The notes beneath the pieces were generated by a model that was given only the letters and a program-made list of their open reading frames with translations, ran no database searches and was not told the DNA's origin. A stretch of 64,000 bases of DNA. It comes from Bacteroidota bacterium. Its GTDB lineage: Bacteria > Bacteroidota > Ignavibacteria > SZUA-365. A program made the translations under genes and the position numbers. Positions 55,316-63,308 of the stretch are shown piece by piece. Where the stretch lies: NCBI GenBank assembly GCA_029907355.1, contig JARYLZ010000003.1, forward strand, positions 16,520 through 80,519. The letters run 5' to 3'. Every line of letters starts with the position of its first letter. Position 1 is the stretch's first letter.

Positions 55316-56636
55316 ACGTCCCACCCGCCTCCGTCGCCGGGGAGGGATGGTCGTATCGGTCATCACCCTCGGCTGCCCGAAGAACACTGTCGACACGGAA
55401 GTCCTCCTGCGGCAGGTCGATGCCAACCGCATCGCTTACACGGTGGACCCGGAGAAAGCCGATGTTCTCGTCATCAACACCTGCGGGTTCATCGACGATG
55501 CCAAGAAAGAATCGATCGAGACGATTCTCGCCGCCGTCGAGCGGAAACGGCAGGGCAAACTGCGGGCGGTCTACGTTGCGGGCTGCCTTCCCATGCGGTA
55601 CAGGCAAGAACTCCGTCGCGAATTGCCGGAAGTGGACGGTTTCTTCGGCGTGACGGATTTTCGGCGCACCATCGAAGCGCTCGATGGACGATACCACCCG
55701 GAGCTCCTCGGCGAGCGGGTGTTGACGACGCCGCCGCACACGGCCTACCTGAAAATCTCGGAGGGCTGTGACCATCCCTGTTCGTACTGCACCGTCCCCC
55801 TCATCCGCGGCAGGTACGTCTCAACACCGATGGCACGGCTCGTAAAGCAAGCACATTTCCTCGCCGAGAGAGGGGTCCGCGAACTCGTCATCGTCGCCCA
55901 GGACACAACGGCGTACGGGCGCGATCTGTACGGGAAAAGGCGACTGGCGAAACTCCTCGATCAGCTGGCGGCGATCGAGGGCATCCGGTGGCTCCGACTC
56001 ATGTACACGAACCCAGCGGGTTTCCCCCTGGACGTGCTCGATGTCATGCGAGAGCACGAAAACATATGCCGGTACCTCGATCTGCCCATCCAGCATATTT
56101 CGGACCCCATTCTCCGGTCGATGCGGCGGGGAATCACGCGCCGGAAAATCGAAGAGCTCATCGACACGATACGCAATCGTCTCCCCGGTTCGGCGATCCG
56201 CACCTCCCTGATCGTGGGGTACCCCGGGGAAACGGTGAAGCAATTCGAGGAGCTCTGTTCCTTCGTTCTCGAACGCCGTTTCGAACGCCTCGGCGTTTTC
56301 ACGTACTCGCGCGAGGAGGGGACACCGGCAGCCGCCCTGCACGGCCAGGTGCGGAACCGGGAAAAGGAACGGCGCCGCGCCGTGCTGATGGAGTTACAGG
56401 CGGAACTGTCTTTCGAACGCAACCGCTCGTTCATCGGAAAGACGATCCCCGTTCTCGTCGACCGAGAGGAGGCAGGCGCGTTCGTGGGTCGTACCGAGCA
56501 CGACGCGCCCGAGGTGGACAACGAGGTTCTCATCCCGAAGCGAAAAACCGCACCCCCTTTATTGCGTGGGAGTTTCGTGCTGGTTACAATTACCGGCGCG
56601 GACGAATACACCCTCCACGGTTTCCCCGAACCCTGA
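55302..56636 (+). CDS. rimO: Ribosomal protein S12 methylthiotransferase RimO
   Basis: A 444-aa radical SAM enzyme that methylthiolates Asp of ribosomal protein S12. The N-terminal UPF0004 domain holds three cysteines (LGCPKNTVD, INTCGFIDD, AGCLP). The radical SAM motif is CDHPCSYC, and a TRAM domain closes the protein. An ATG at 55347 (MVVSVITLGC) is the alternative start and fits many family members; GGGGAGGG lies directly before it, which is too close for a good SD, so 55302 is used. Confidence 0.93.
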   Translation: MQALERPTRLRRRGGMVVSVITLGCPKNTVDTEVLLRQVDANRIAYTVDPEKADVLVINTCGFIDDAKKESIETILAAVERKRQGKLRAVYVAGCLPMRYRQELRRELPEVDGFFGVTDFRRTIEALDGRYHPELLGERVLTTPPHTAYLKISEGCDHPCSYCTVPLIRGRYVSTPMARLVKQAHFLAERGVRELVIVAQDTTAYGRDLYGKRRLAKLLDQLAAIEGIRWLRLMYTNPAGFPLDVLDVMREHENICRYLDLPIQHISDPILRSMRRGITRRKIEELIDTIRNRLPGSAIRTSLIVGYPGETVKQFEELCSFVLERRFERLGVFTYSREEGTPAAALHGQVRNREKERRRAVLMELQAELSFERNRSFIGKTIPVLVDREEAGAFVGRTEHDAPEVDNEVLIPKRKTAPPLLRGSFVLVTITGADEYTLHGFPEP

Positions 56637-56649
56637 CTCCATCAAGACC

Positions 56650-57951
56650 GTGAGCGACAACCTGCGGACCGTCGTCGTTGTTTCCCTCCTCGTGGCCGCT
56701 ATCGCAGCGGGACAGGAGAATCCCCAGTCGGCCGGACGTCCCCAGCCACCGCCGTTCCATTTCGACGCTCTGAATTTCGCGGACGCGGACGAATACGGGC
56801 TCCGGAGCCGCCTCGACGTGTACGTGCAGGTGCCCCTCGATATCGTCACCTTCGTCCGGCGCACGGAAGGCTACAGCGGCTCCTACACGATCACGGTATT
56901 CGTCCACGACGAAGAAGGGAATCGAATCCGGGAAGAGACATGGTCCCGGAAAATCGAGCGCTCGACATTCGACAGTCCTCGCGGCACGACGACGTCGGAC
57001 GTCACGCATCGATCCCTCATCCTCTCCCCCGGCCCTGTCATCGTCGAGGTGCGGTTCGAGGACGGGGAATCTTCGAAGGAATACCGACTGAGCAAGCGGG
57101 TGGAAATCCGGCAATTCGACCCGAACATCTTCGGCATCAGCGATCTGATGCTGGTATCGCATGTCGAGGAAGAGAACGGCAAACGGAGGATCGCCCCACA
57201 CCTCAACCCGAACGTCGCAACGCTGACCGAGGGGATGACGGTTTTTTTCGAACTCTACAATCCCTTCGAAATCCGGATGGTTGACGTCCACTGCCGCGTG
57301 ACGCGGAAGAACCGGCCCGTCGTCGAAAAGACCGACCGTCAGCCCATCCGAAAGGGTGTCAACACGTTCCTCACGCGGGTCGGTACGCAGGCGCTCGGTG
57401 TCGGTTCGTATGACCTCGAGATCACCGTCACGCACCCCGCCGACTCCGGCGGCGAGCGGGTTCTCGCCAGCGCACACAGGAACTTCACCGTCGAGTGGTT
57501 GAGCGGAGGCACGCCGATATCCATCACGGATCTCGACGAAGCGATCGAGCAACTCCGCTATTTCGCGAAGCAGGAGGATATCGAGTTCATCCGCAAGGCC
57601 TCCGACGACAACGAGCGGCGCCGCCGGTTCGAGGAATTCTGGGAACGCAACAACCCGGTTCCGGGATCGGGGACCAACCGCGCGATGGTGGAGTATTACT
57701 CGCGCGTGGCATACGCCAACGAACATTTCGGCCATTACATCGCCGGGTGGAAAACCGACCGCGGCATGGTCTATATCATCTACGGTCCTCCGAGCAATAT
57801 CGACCGGCATCCGCTCGATGTCGAATCGAAACCCTACGAAGTGTGGGAATACGACGATCTCAACCGCCGATTCATCTTCATCGACGAAAGCGGATTCGGC
57901 GATTACCGTCTCCTCTACCCCATATGGGATGAGCGAAACCGCATCCGGTGA
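56650..57951 (+). CDS. GWxTD domain protein
   Basis: A 433-aa exported protein. A signal peptide (VVVVSLLVAAIAAGQ) is followed by a beta-rich region (about residues 60-290). The C-terminal GWxTD domain reads GWKTDRGMVYIIYGPPSNID, with YEVWEYDDLNRRFIF after it. GWxTD proteins are widespread in the FCB group and have no established function. The GTG at 56650 is taken as start because it begins just before the signal peptide and after rimO; the upstream open frame to 56566 overlaps rimO. Confidence 0.8.
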   Translation: MSDNLRTVVVVSLLVAAIAAGQENPQSAGRPQPPPFHFDALNFADADEYGLRSRLDVYVQVPLDIVTFVRRTEGYSGSYTITVFVHDEEGNRIREETWSRKIERSTFDSPRGTTTSDVTHRSLILSPGPVIVEVRFEDGESSKEYRLSKRVEIRQFDPNIFGISDLMLVSHVEEENGKRRIAPHLNPNVATLTEGMTVFFELYNPFEIRMVDVHCRVTRKNRPVVEKTDRQPIRKGVNTFLTRVGTQALGVGSYDLEITVTHPADSGGERVLASAHRNFTVEWLSGGTPISITDLDEAIEQLRYFAKQEDIEFIRKASDDNERRRRFEEFWERNNPVPGSGTNRAMVEYYSRVAYANEHFGHYIAGWKTDRGMVYIIYGPPSNIDRHPLDVESKPYEVWEYDDLNRRFIFIDESGFGDYRLLYPIWDERNRIR

Positions 57952-57959
57952 TGGCATGT

Positions 57960-57981
57960 CGCCTCGCCGTTCGAGGCGTTT
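57960..57981 (+). terminator. Terminator after the GWxTD gene
   Basis: Perfect 7-bp stem CGCCTCG/CGAGGCG (57960-57966 / 57972-57978) with a 5-nt loop, followed by TTT. It begins 9 nt after the stop and separates the gene from the convergent ABC exporter. Confidence 0.65.
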
Positions 57982-58092
57982 CCATCCGATGGAAGATCGT
58001 CCGCCGACGTTTCCAACGACGCGAGGGGCGAACGTTCACCGCGAGGCCGGAACGGTCTTTTTCACTCCCTCCCTCCCACGGCCGGAGCAGGT

Positions 58093-59898
58093 TCAATCCG
58101 CTGCGGCGCCCCCCTCGCCGAGACGGTGTGACCATTCATCCTGCTCCTTGTACTGGAGCTGGTAGAGCCTCGTGTAGATGCCTCCCCGCTCGAGGAGTTC
58201 CTGGTGGGTTCCTTCCTCGCGAATGCGCCCTTTATGCATGACGAGGATATGGTCGGCGCTTCGAATCGTCGAGAGTCGATGAGCGATGACGATGGACGTA
58301 CGCCGCTCGAACAGGCGAAGCACCGCTTCTTGAATGAGCCGCTCAGACTCCGTGTCGACGCTCGATGTGGCCTCGTCCAGAACGAGGATGTCCGGGTCGT
58401 ACGCGATGGCCCGGGCGAAAGCCAGCAGTTGTTTCTCGCCTACGGAGAGCGTGACGCCGCGTTCCTTCACCTCCGCGCCGTACCGGCCCGGCAACCGCTC
58501 GATGAAACGATCGGCACCGGCCATCCGCGCGGCCTCCCGGACCCGCTCCATACCGATGGTTTCGTCGCCGAGCGTGATGTTCGACGTGATATCACCCGAG
58601 AAGAGGAACACGTCCTGGTGCACGACGCCGACAACCCGCCGCAGCACGCGGGCCGGGATATCGCGGACGTCTTTCCCACCCACGAGGATAGCCCCCTCGT
58701 CTACATCGTACTGCCGTCCGAGGAGATTGACGAGCGTCGTCTTCCCCGCGCCTGTTGCGCCGACTACCGCGACCGTCTTTCCCGCAGGGATGACGAAGGA
58801 GACATGTTTCACGACGTGGTCGACACCGTTGTAGGAAAAGGAAACGTTCCGGAACTCCACCCCTGCGGTGAGATCGAGGGGCGCGCCGTCGCCCGGCGGG
58901 TCGGGAATGACGGTGGGGTCGTCGAGCAACTTGAAAATCCTCTCGGAGGATGCCATCGCGGTCTGCATGATGTTGTATTTCTCCGCGAGGTCCCGCACGG
59001 GACGAAAGAACATCTCCGCGTACTGGATGAACGAGATGAGCGTACCGACAGTCATGACCCCGGCGAGGATGTGCGACCCTGCGTACCAGACGATCAAGGC
59101 GATGGAGAGTGCACTGAGGAAATCGACGACGGGGAAGAACACGGCGTGGTAGTAAACGGATTTCACGTTGGCATCGGTATGCGCCCTGTTGATCCCCTCG
59201 TGGATGCGGAGATCCTCGACTTCCCGCGTGAACAACTGCATCGTGGCGATCCCCGAGACGCGCTCCTGAGTGAAGCTGTTGAGGCGCGCCACCTGCAGAC
59301 GGATATCGCGGTACGATTCGCGCACCTTTCTGCGGAAAAGGAACGTGGCATAGACGAGGAGGGGAAAGGTAGCGAATGTCACGAGAGCGAGACCCGCGTC
59401 GATGGCGAACATGAAAACCACGATCCAGAGGATGATGAACACGTCGGCGAACACGGTTACCACGCCGGACGAGAACATGTCGGCGAGCACCTCCACGTCG
59501 CCGGTGACGCGGGTGACGAGGCGGCCGACAGGGTTCCGATCGAAGAACGAGAGCGAAAGCCGGAGGAGCTTGCGGTACACCTGCATGCGGATGTCGAAAA
59601 TCGTTTTCTGCCCGATCCATTGGGTGAAATAGCCCATGAAATACTGGATCGCCGCCTCGAAGAAGAGGGTCAAAAGGAGGAGCCCCGCGATGCCGAGCAG
59701 GCCTTTTCCGTCCCCCCTCATGATGTACTTGTCGACGGCGATTTTCACAAGGAAGGGCCGCAAGGGCCCAAGGGCGCTGATCAGGATCGTCAGCACGACC
59801 GCACCCGCGATGTGATATCGGTACGGATAGGCATACCCCAGCAGGCGCCGCATCAAGCGACTGTCATAAGCCTTACCTGTGATCTCGTCTTCGTGCAT
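58093..59898 (-). CDS. ABC exporter, MsbA/lipid-exporter type
   Basis: A 601-aa half-transporter with an N-terminal six-helix domain (ABC_membrane) and a C-terminal ATPase. Walker A is VGATGAGKTTLVNLLG, the signature is LSVGEKQLLAFARAIA and Walker B ILVLDEATSSVD; the H-loop AHRLSTI follows. In the MsbA group such proteins flip lipid A or other lipids, which fits kdsB and GT9; drug or peptide export is possible. ATG at 59898 has GGAAAG upstream, whereas the frame continues to 60036. Confidence 0.88.
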   Translation of the reverse strand: MHEDEITGKAYDSRLMRRLLGYAYPYRYHIAGAVVLTILISALGPLRPFLVKIAVDKYIMRGDGKGLLGIAGLLLLTLFFEAAIQYFMGYFTQWIGQKTIFDIRMQVYRKLLRLSLSFFDRNPVGRLVTRVTGDVEVLADMFSSGVVTVFADVFIILWIVVFMFAIDAGLALVTFATFPLLVYATFLFRRKVRESYRDIRLQVARLNSFTQERVSGIATMQLFTREVEDLRIHEGINRAHTDANVKSVYYHAVFFPVVDFLSALSIALIVWYAGSHILAGVMTVGTLISFIQYAEMFFRPVRDLAEKYNIMQTAMASSERIFKLLDDPTVIPDPPGDGAPLDLTAGVEFRNVSFSYNGVDHVVKHVSFVIPAGKTVAVVGATGAGKTTLVNLLGRQYDVDEGAILVGGKDVRDIPARVLRRVVGVVHQDVFLFSGDITSNITLGDETIGMERVREAARMAGADRFIERLPGRYGAEVKERGVTLSVGEKQLLAFARAIAYDPDILVLDEATSSVDTESERLIQEAVLRLFERRTSIVIAHRLSTIRSADHILVMHKGRIREEGTHQELLERGGIYTRLYQLQYKEQDEWSHRLGEGGAAAD

Positions 59899-60091
59899 AT
59901 CTTTCCAAACATCCCCCTTTTCATGCAGGACACCGTCAAAGTACGGATTCCGTTCGACTAACCCGAAGTGCGCACGCCGGGCCCGTCGGAGAAGGGGAAC
60001 AGAACCGCGTCGGGCGGAGTTTTTGATTCCATCCATTGTTTTTCTATCATTTCAGGTACGAGATAAAGCACCTTTGGAAACCCACCCCAGG

Positions 60092-61090
60092 ATGACACCT
60101 CAAGGGCCTCTCCACCAATACATCGCGAGAAGCGCCGTCATGCGGGCGCTGCTCGAACGCGTACAGACGGTGGCTCGATCCGATAGCACGGTACTCCTCA
60201 TCGGCGAGACCGGCGTGGGCAAGGAGGTGATGGCGGAGTACATCCACCGGCACAGTCAGCGAAACAACCGGCCGTTCGTGAAGGTAGGGCTTGCCACACT
60301 CCCGCCGGAGCTCATCGAGAGCGAAATCTTCGGGCACGAAAAAGGGGCTTATACCAGCGCCGTAGCGGAAAAGAAAGGCCTCTTCGAGCTGGCGGACACC
60401 GGAACGATCTTCCTGGACGACATCGACGATTTCCCCTTGACACTCCAGCCGAAACTGCTCCGCGTACTCGAGTCGGGCGAGGTCCAGCATGTCGGGAGCA
60501 CACGCCCCATCCCCATCGATATCCGCGTAATATGCGCGACCAAGGTAGACCTCCTCGATCTCGCCGACCGTGGCCTATTCCGCCATGATCTCTATTACCG
60601 CATCAACGTCGTCCCGATTGTCATTCCCCCGTTACGCGAACGGCGCGAGGACATTCCGATCCTCATCGACCATTTTCTGAGCCGTTACGCCCCGGACCGC
60701 TCGATCACCTTCGCGGACGGTGCATTCGAAAAACTCATGGCATACCCCTGGCCGGGAAACGTGCGCGAACTCCGGAACGTCATCCAGCGCATTTGCCTCT
60801 TCTACCGCGACACGGTGAGGATCACGGATCTTCCCGATGAAATCCGCAGCCCACAACCCGCGCGAGAGGCCTTCAAGCAATGCCTCAATTGTCTATCCGG
60901 CGGTGGAATGTCGTTCGATGAGGCGATCAGTTGCCTCGAATACAATCTGTTGAACTACGCCATCACACAAACACGGGGCAATAAATCCAAGGCGGCTCAA
61001 CTGCTCGGCATGAACCTTTCGACATTCCGCGACAAACTCGCGAAGCACCGTCTGCATTACCCCGGCAGGCAACAACAAAAGAGCAGTTGA
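60092..61090 (+). CDS. PspF-like sigma-54 activator without sensor domain
   Basis: A 332-aa bacterial enhancer-binding protein. It starts directly with the AAA+ domain (Walker A GETGVGKE near residue 44, Walker B GTIFLDDIDD) and ends in a Fis-type helix-turn-helix (YAITQTRGNKSKAAQLLGMNLSTFRDKL). There is no receiver, PAS or GAF domain, as in PspF. The sigma-54 contact loop, normally GAFTGA, reads GAYTSA (residues 85-90). ATG at 60092 is used. The protein lies right upstream of a near-consensus sigma-54 promoter at 61203-61218 and probably controls it. Confidence 0.88.
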   Translation: MTPQGPLHQYIARSAVMRALLERVQTVARSDSTVLLIGETGVGKEVMAEYIHRHSQRNNRPFVKVGLATLPPELIESEIFGHEKGAYTSAVAEKKGLFELADTGTIFLDDIDDFPLTLQPKLLRVLESGEVQHVGSTRPIPIDIRVICATKVDLLDLADRGLFRHDLYYRINVVPIVIPPLRERREDIPILIDHFLSRYAPDRSITFADGAFEKLMAYPWPGNVRELRNVIQRICLFYRDTVRITDLPDEIRSPQPAREAFKQCLNCLSGGGMSFDEAISCLEYNLLNYAITQTRGNKSKAAQLLGMNLSTFRDKLAKHRLHYPGRQQQKSS

Positions 61091-61118
61091 AGAACGGGAA
61101 TAGCAGAATTTCGAGGTA

Positions 61119-61194
61119 GCGGTATTCCGCCAGTTATTTGCGGATAGCCGTTAATTGCGATCATTTCCCCGCATTTTGCGTGATATTTTTCACG
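61119..61194 (+). promoter_or_regulatory. Possible activator-binding repeats upstream of the sigma-54 promoter
   Basis: GCGG-TATT-CCGC (61119-61130) and CGTGA-TATTTT-TCACG (61179-61194) are perfect inverted repeats in the 110 bp between the activator gene and the -24/-12 promoter. TTGCG occurs three times (61138, 61155, 61176). Binding by the adjacent activator is inferred. Confidence 0.4.
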
Positions 61195-61202
61195 ATTCTA
61201 TG

Positions 61203-61218
61203 CGGCATGGGAATTGCA
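61203..61218 (+). promoter_or_regulatory. Sigma-54 (-24/-12) promoter
   Basis: CGGCATGGGAATTGCA matches the consensus TGGCACG-N4-TTGCA except at the first base and at position 6. The invariant GG (61204-61205) and GC (61216-61217) have the required 10-bp separation. The predicted start lies around 61229, 22 nt before the ATG at 61251. No other such site was found by eye in the window. Confidence 0.75.
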
Positions 61219-61250
61219 GTAAAAAACATCGGTTCTTTCCATGCCCGGCT

Positions 61251-61475
61251 ATGGGAAAAACAAAACCACCGAAAAATGTCAGCCTGATCGGGGAAATCGT
61301 CGAATTGCGCGACCGCAAGGGGAAGCGCACAGCGAAAATCCTCCTGAAAGCCGTTTGCATCGACGTCGCCGACCATAGTCTCGACGATGTGCGGCTCGGG
61401 GACACCGTTCTCATCGAGACGCGGATTTCCATCCCGACGTTCGAGCGCGTCCGGATGGATCCACCCGAACCCTGA
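61251..61475 (+). CDS. Small protein, first gene of the ETF operon
   Basis: A 74-aa protein of unknown function (VSLIGEIVELRDRKGKRTAKILLKAV then LDDVRLGDTVLIETRISI). The alternating strands and LGDTVLIE motif suggest a small OB- or SH3-like beta-barrel. It lies 22 nt after the predicted sigma-54 transcription start and 49 nt before etfB. ATG at 61251 is preferred; no good SD is seen. Confidence 0.62.
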   Translation: MGKTKPPKNVSLIGEIVELRDRKGKRTAKILLKAVCIDVADHSLDDVRLGDTVLIETRISIPTFERVRMDPPEP

Positions 61476-61524
61476 AGACTCTCGCGAATCGGATCACTCT
61501 CCCACAACAAAAGGATCAGCACCT

Positions 61525-62310
61525 ATGCATGTGGCAGTCATCATGAAGCAGGTCCCGGACCTGGTCGAAGAGCTCGAGGTCGACCCTGGAGGTAAGCTGC
61601 TCGACCGGAGCTGGCTGCGGTTCATCCCGAGCGAGTACGACGAACATGCCCTCGAACAAGCGCTCTTGGTCAAGGAAGAATTCGGGGGAACCGTCGACGT
61701 GTTCGCGGTGGATATCGGCGAGCCGGACGAAATGTTGTACACGGCCCTTGCGAAAGGAGCGGACCGCGCCTTCAAAATCACCGGCGAGTTCGACTACGGC
61801 CTCAACAATCACACCCTCGCCGACGTGTACCTTCCGTTCCTCAAACGTGAACCTTACGAGATGATCCTCAACGGCGTTCAGGCCATCGACGATATCGACG
61901 GTCCGATCGGCCCGATCCTCGCGACGAAACTCGGTCTCCCGTATGTCGGGGTCGTGAGCGGCATGAAGCCGGACCCCTCCACGGGGACGGTTCACCTCAG
62001 GAAAGAATACCCGCGGGGGGTTCTCGCGGAGTTCCGGGTTGCCATGCCGGTCTTCATCGGCATCCAGGCTGCGATGAAACCGCCGCGCTACGTCCCGATC
62101 GCCCGGATCCAGAAGGCGATGCGGGCGGGCGGCATCGTCGAGGTAGCGGCTGAAGCCCCCTTGGAAACCGCGCAACAAGTCGTGGGGTTCGATGTCGAGA
62201 GGATGTACAAACCGGAAGCAGGCCGCGGTGCGGAAATGATCGAGGGTTCGCCGGAAGAGATCGCCGAGAGGATCTTCCAAATTCTGAATGAAAACGGGCT
62301 CGTGAGGTGA
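61525..62310 (+). CDS. etfB: Electron transfer flavoprotein beta subunit
   Basis: A 261-aa ETF small subunit, which with EtfA carries electrons from acyl-CoA dehydrogenases and other flavoproteins. MHVAVIMKQVPD is the family start, and the ILNGVQAIDDIDGPIGPILATKLGLPYVG and EFRVAMPVFIGIQAAMKPPRYVPIARIQKA blocks match. AAAGGA lies 10 nt upstream. EtfA follows 4 nt later. Confidence 0.93.
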   Translation: MHVAVIMKQVPDLVEELEVDPGGKLLDRSWLRFIPSEYDEHALEQALLVKEEFGGTVDVFAVDIGEPDEMLYTALAKGADRAFKITGEFDYGLNNHTLADVYLPFLKREPYEMILNGVQAIDDIDGPIGPILATKLGLPYVGVVSGMKPDPSTGTVHLRKEYPRGVLAEFRVAMPVFIGIQAAMKPPRYVPIARIQKAMRAGGIVEVAAEAPLETAQQVVGFDVERMYKPEAGRGAEMIEGSPEEIAERIFQILNENGLVR

Positions 62311-62314
62311 AGCC

Positions 62315-63289
62315 ATGAACAAGCACATCATCGTCATTGCCGAACACATGGAGGGCGCTCTCGCCGACATCACGTTCGAAATGCTCGGGAAAGCGCGCGA
62401 AATCGCCGACGCGGTGTCGGGATCCGTCACCGTCGTCGTCCTCGGGAAAGATCTCGAACCGTTCGTTCGGAAGCTCGGTCTGGCGGATACGGTGCTGCTC
62501 GTCGAGCACGATGCCCTCGCGGAATATGTTCCCGAAACGTATGCGCAAGCCCTTGCCACTCTCCTCCTTGAACGGAACCCCTGGCTGGTGTTCTTCGGGG
62601 CGACTTCGATGGGATTGGACATTTCCACGCTCGTCGCTTCCCGGACGAACATGCCTTTCCTCGCGATGGCGAAAAACGTCACCGCCGACGGGTCCGTAGT
62701 CGTCACGAGCCAGATTTACGGCGGGAAGATGTTCCTCGACGCCGTCGTCACCACCTTCCCCGCCGTCATTTCCATTCTGCCGGGCGCATTCAAGGCAGAC
62801 GCGGGCATGGCGGAAAAAGAGACCGCCGTGGAGCGTATCGCACCATCTCTCGCGGAAAGCGAGATCCGGACACGTTTCGAGCAGTTGGTGCACCCTGAAG
62901 CGGGTGACGTGGATATCACGCAATTCCCCCTCCTCGTGTCCGTGGGGCGCGGGATCCAGAACAAGGAAAACTTGGCGGTCTTCGAGGATCTCGCGGAGAA
63001 ATGCCGGTCGGCCGTGGCCGCATCCCGGCCGGTGGTCGATCAGGGTTGGCTCCCCATGACGCGGCAGGTGGGCCGTTCCGGCGCCATCGTCAAGCCGAAG
63101 GCGTACCTCGCATTCGGGATCAGCGGCGCCCCGGAACACGTCGAAGGCATGAAGAACGCCGAGCTCATCATCGCCGTGAACACCGACAAGAACGCCCCGA
63201 TCTTCTCCGTTGCGCATTACGGCGCGGTCGAAGACGCGATGGACGTCGCCCAAGCGCTCGCGGAGAAAATTTCCGGCGCTCAACAGTGA
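62315..63289 (+). CDS. etfA: Electron transfer flavoprotein alpha subunit
   Basis: A 324-aa FAD-binding ETF large subunit. The FAD motif SVGRGIQNKENL, SRPVVDQGWLPMTRQVGRSG and YLAFGISGAPEHVEGM are all present, with the N-terminal domain that contacts EtfB. It would pass electrons to the membrane protein encoded next. Confidence 0.95.
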   Translation: MNKHIIVIAEHMEGALADITFEMLGKAREIADAVSGSVTVVVLGKDLEPFVRKLGLADTVLLVEHDALAEYVPETYAQALATLLLERNPWLVFFGATSMGLDISTLVASRTNMPFLAMAKNVTADGSVVVTSQIYGGKMFLDAVVTTFPAVISILPGAFKADAGMAEKETAVERIAPSLAESEIRTRFEQLVHPEAGDVDITQFPLLVSVGRGIQNKENLAVFEDLAEKCRSAVAASRPVVDQGWLPMTRQVGRSGAIVKPKAYLAFGISGAPEHVEGMKNAELIIAVNTDKNAPIFSVAHYGAVEDAMDVAQALAEKISGAQQ

Positions 63290-63308
63290 GCCGTCGAGGG
63301 GTAACTTC

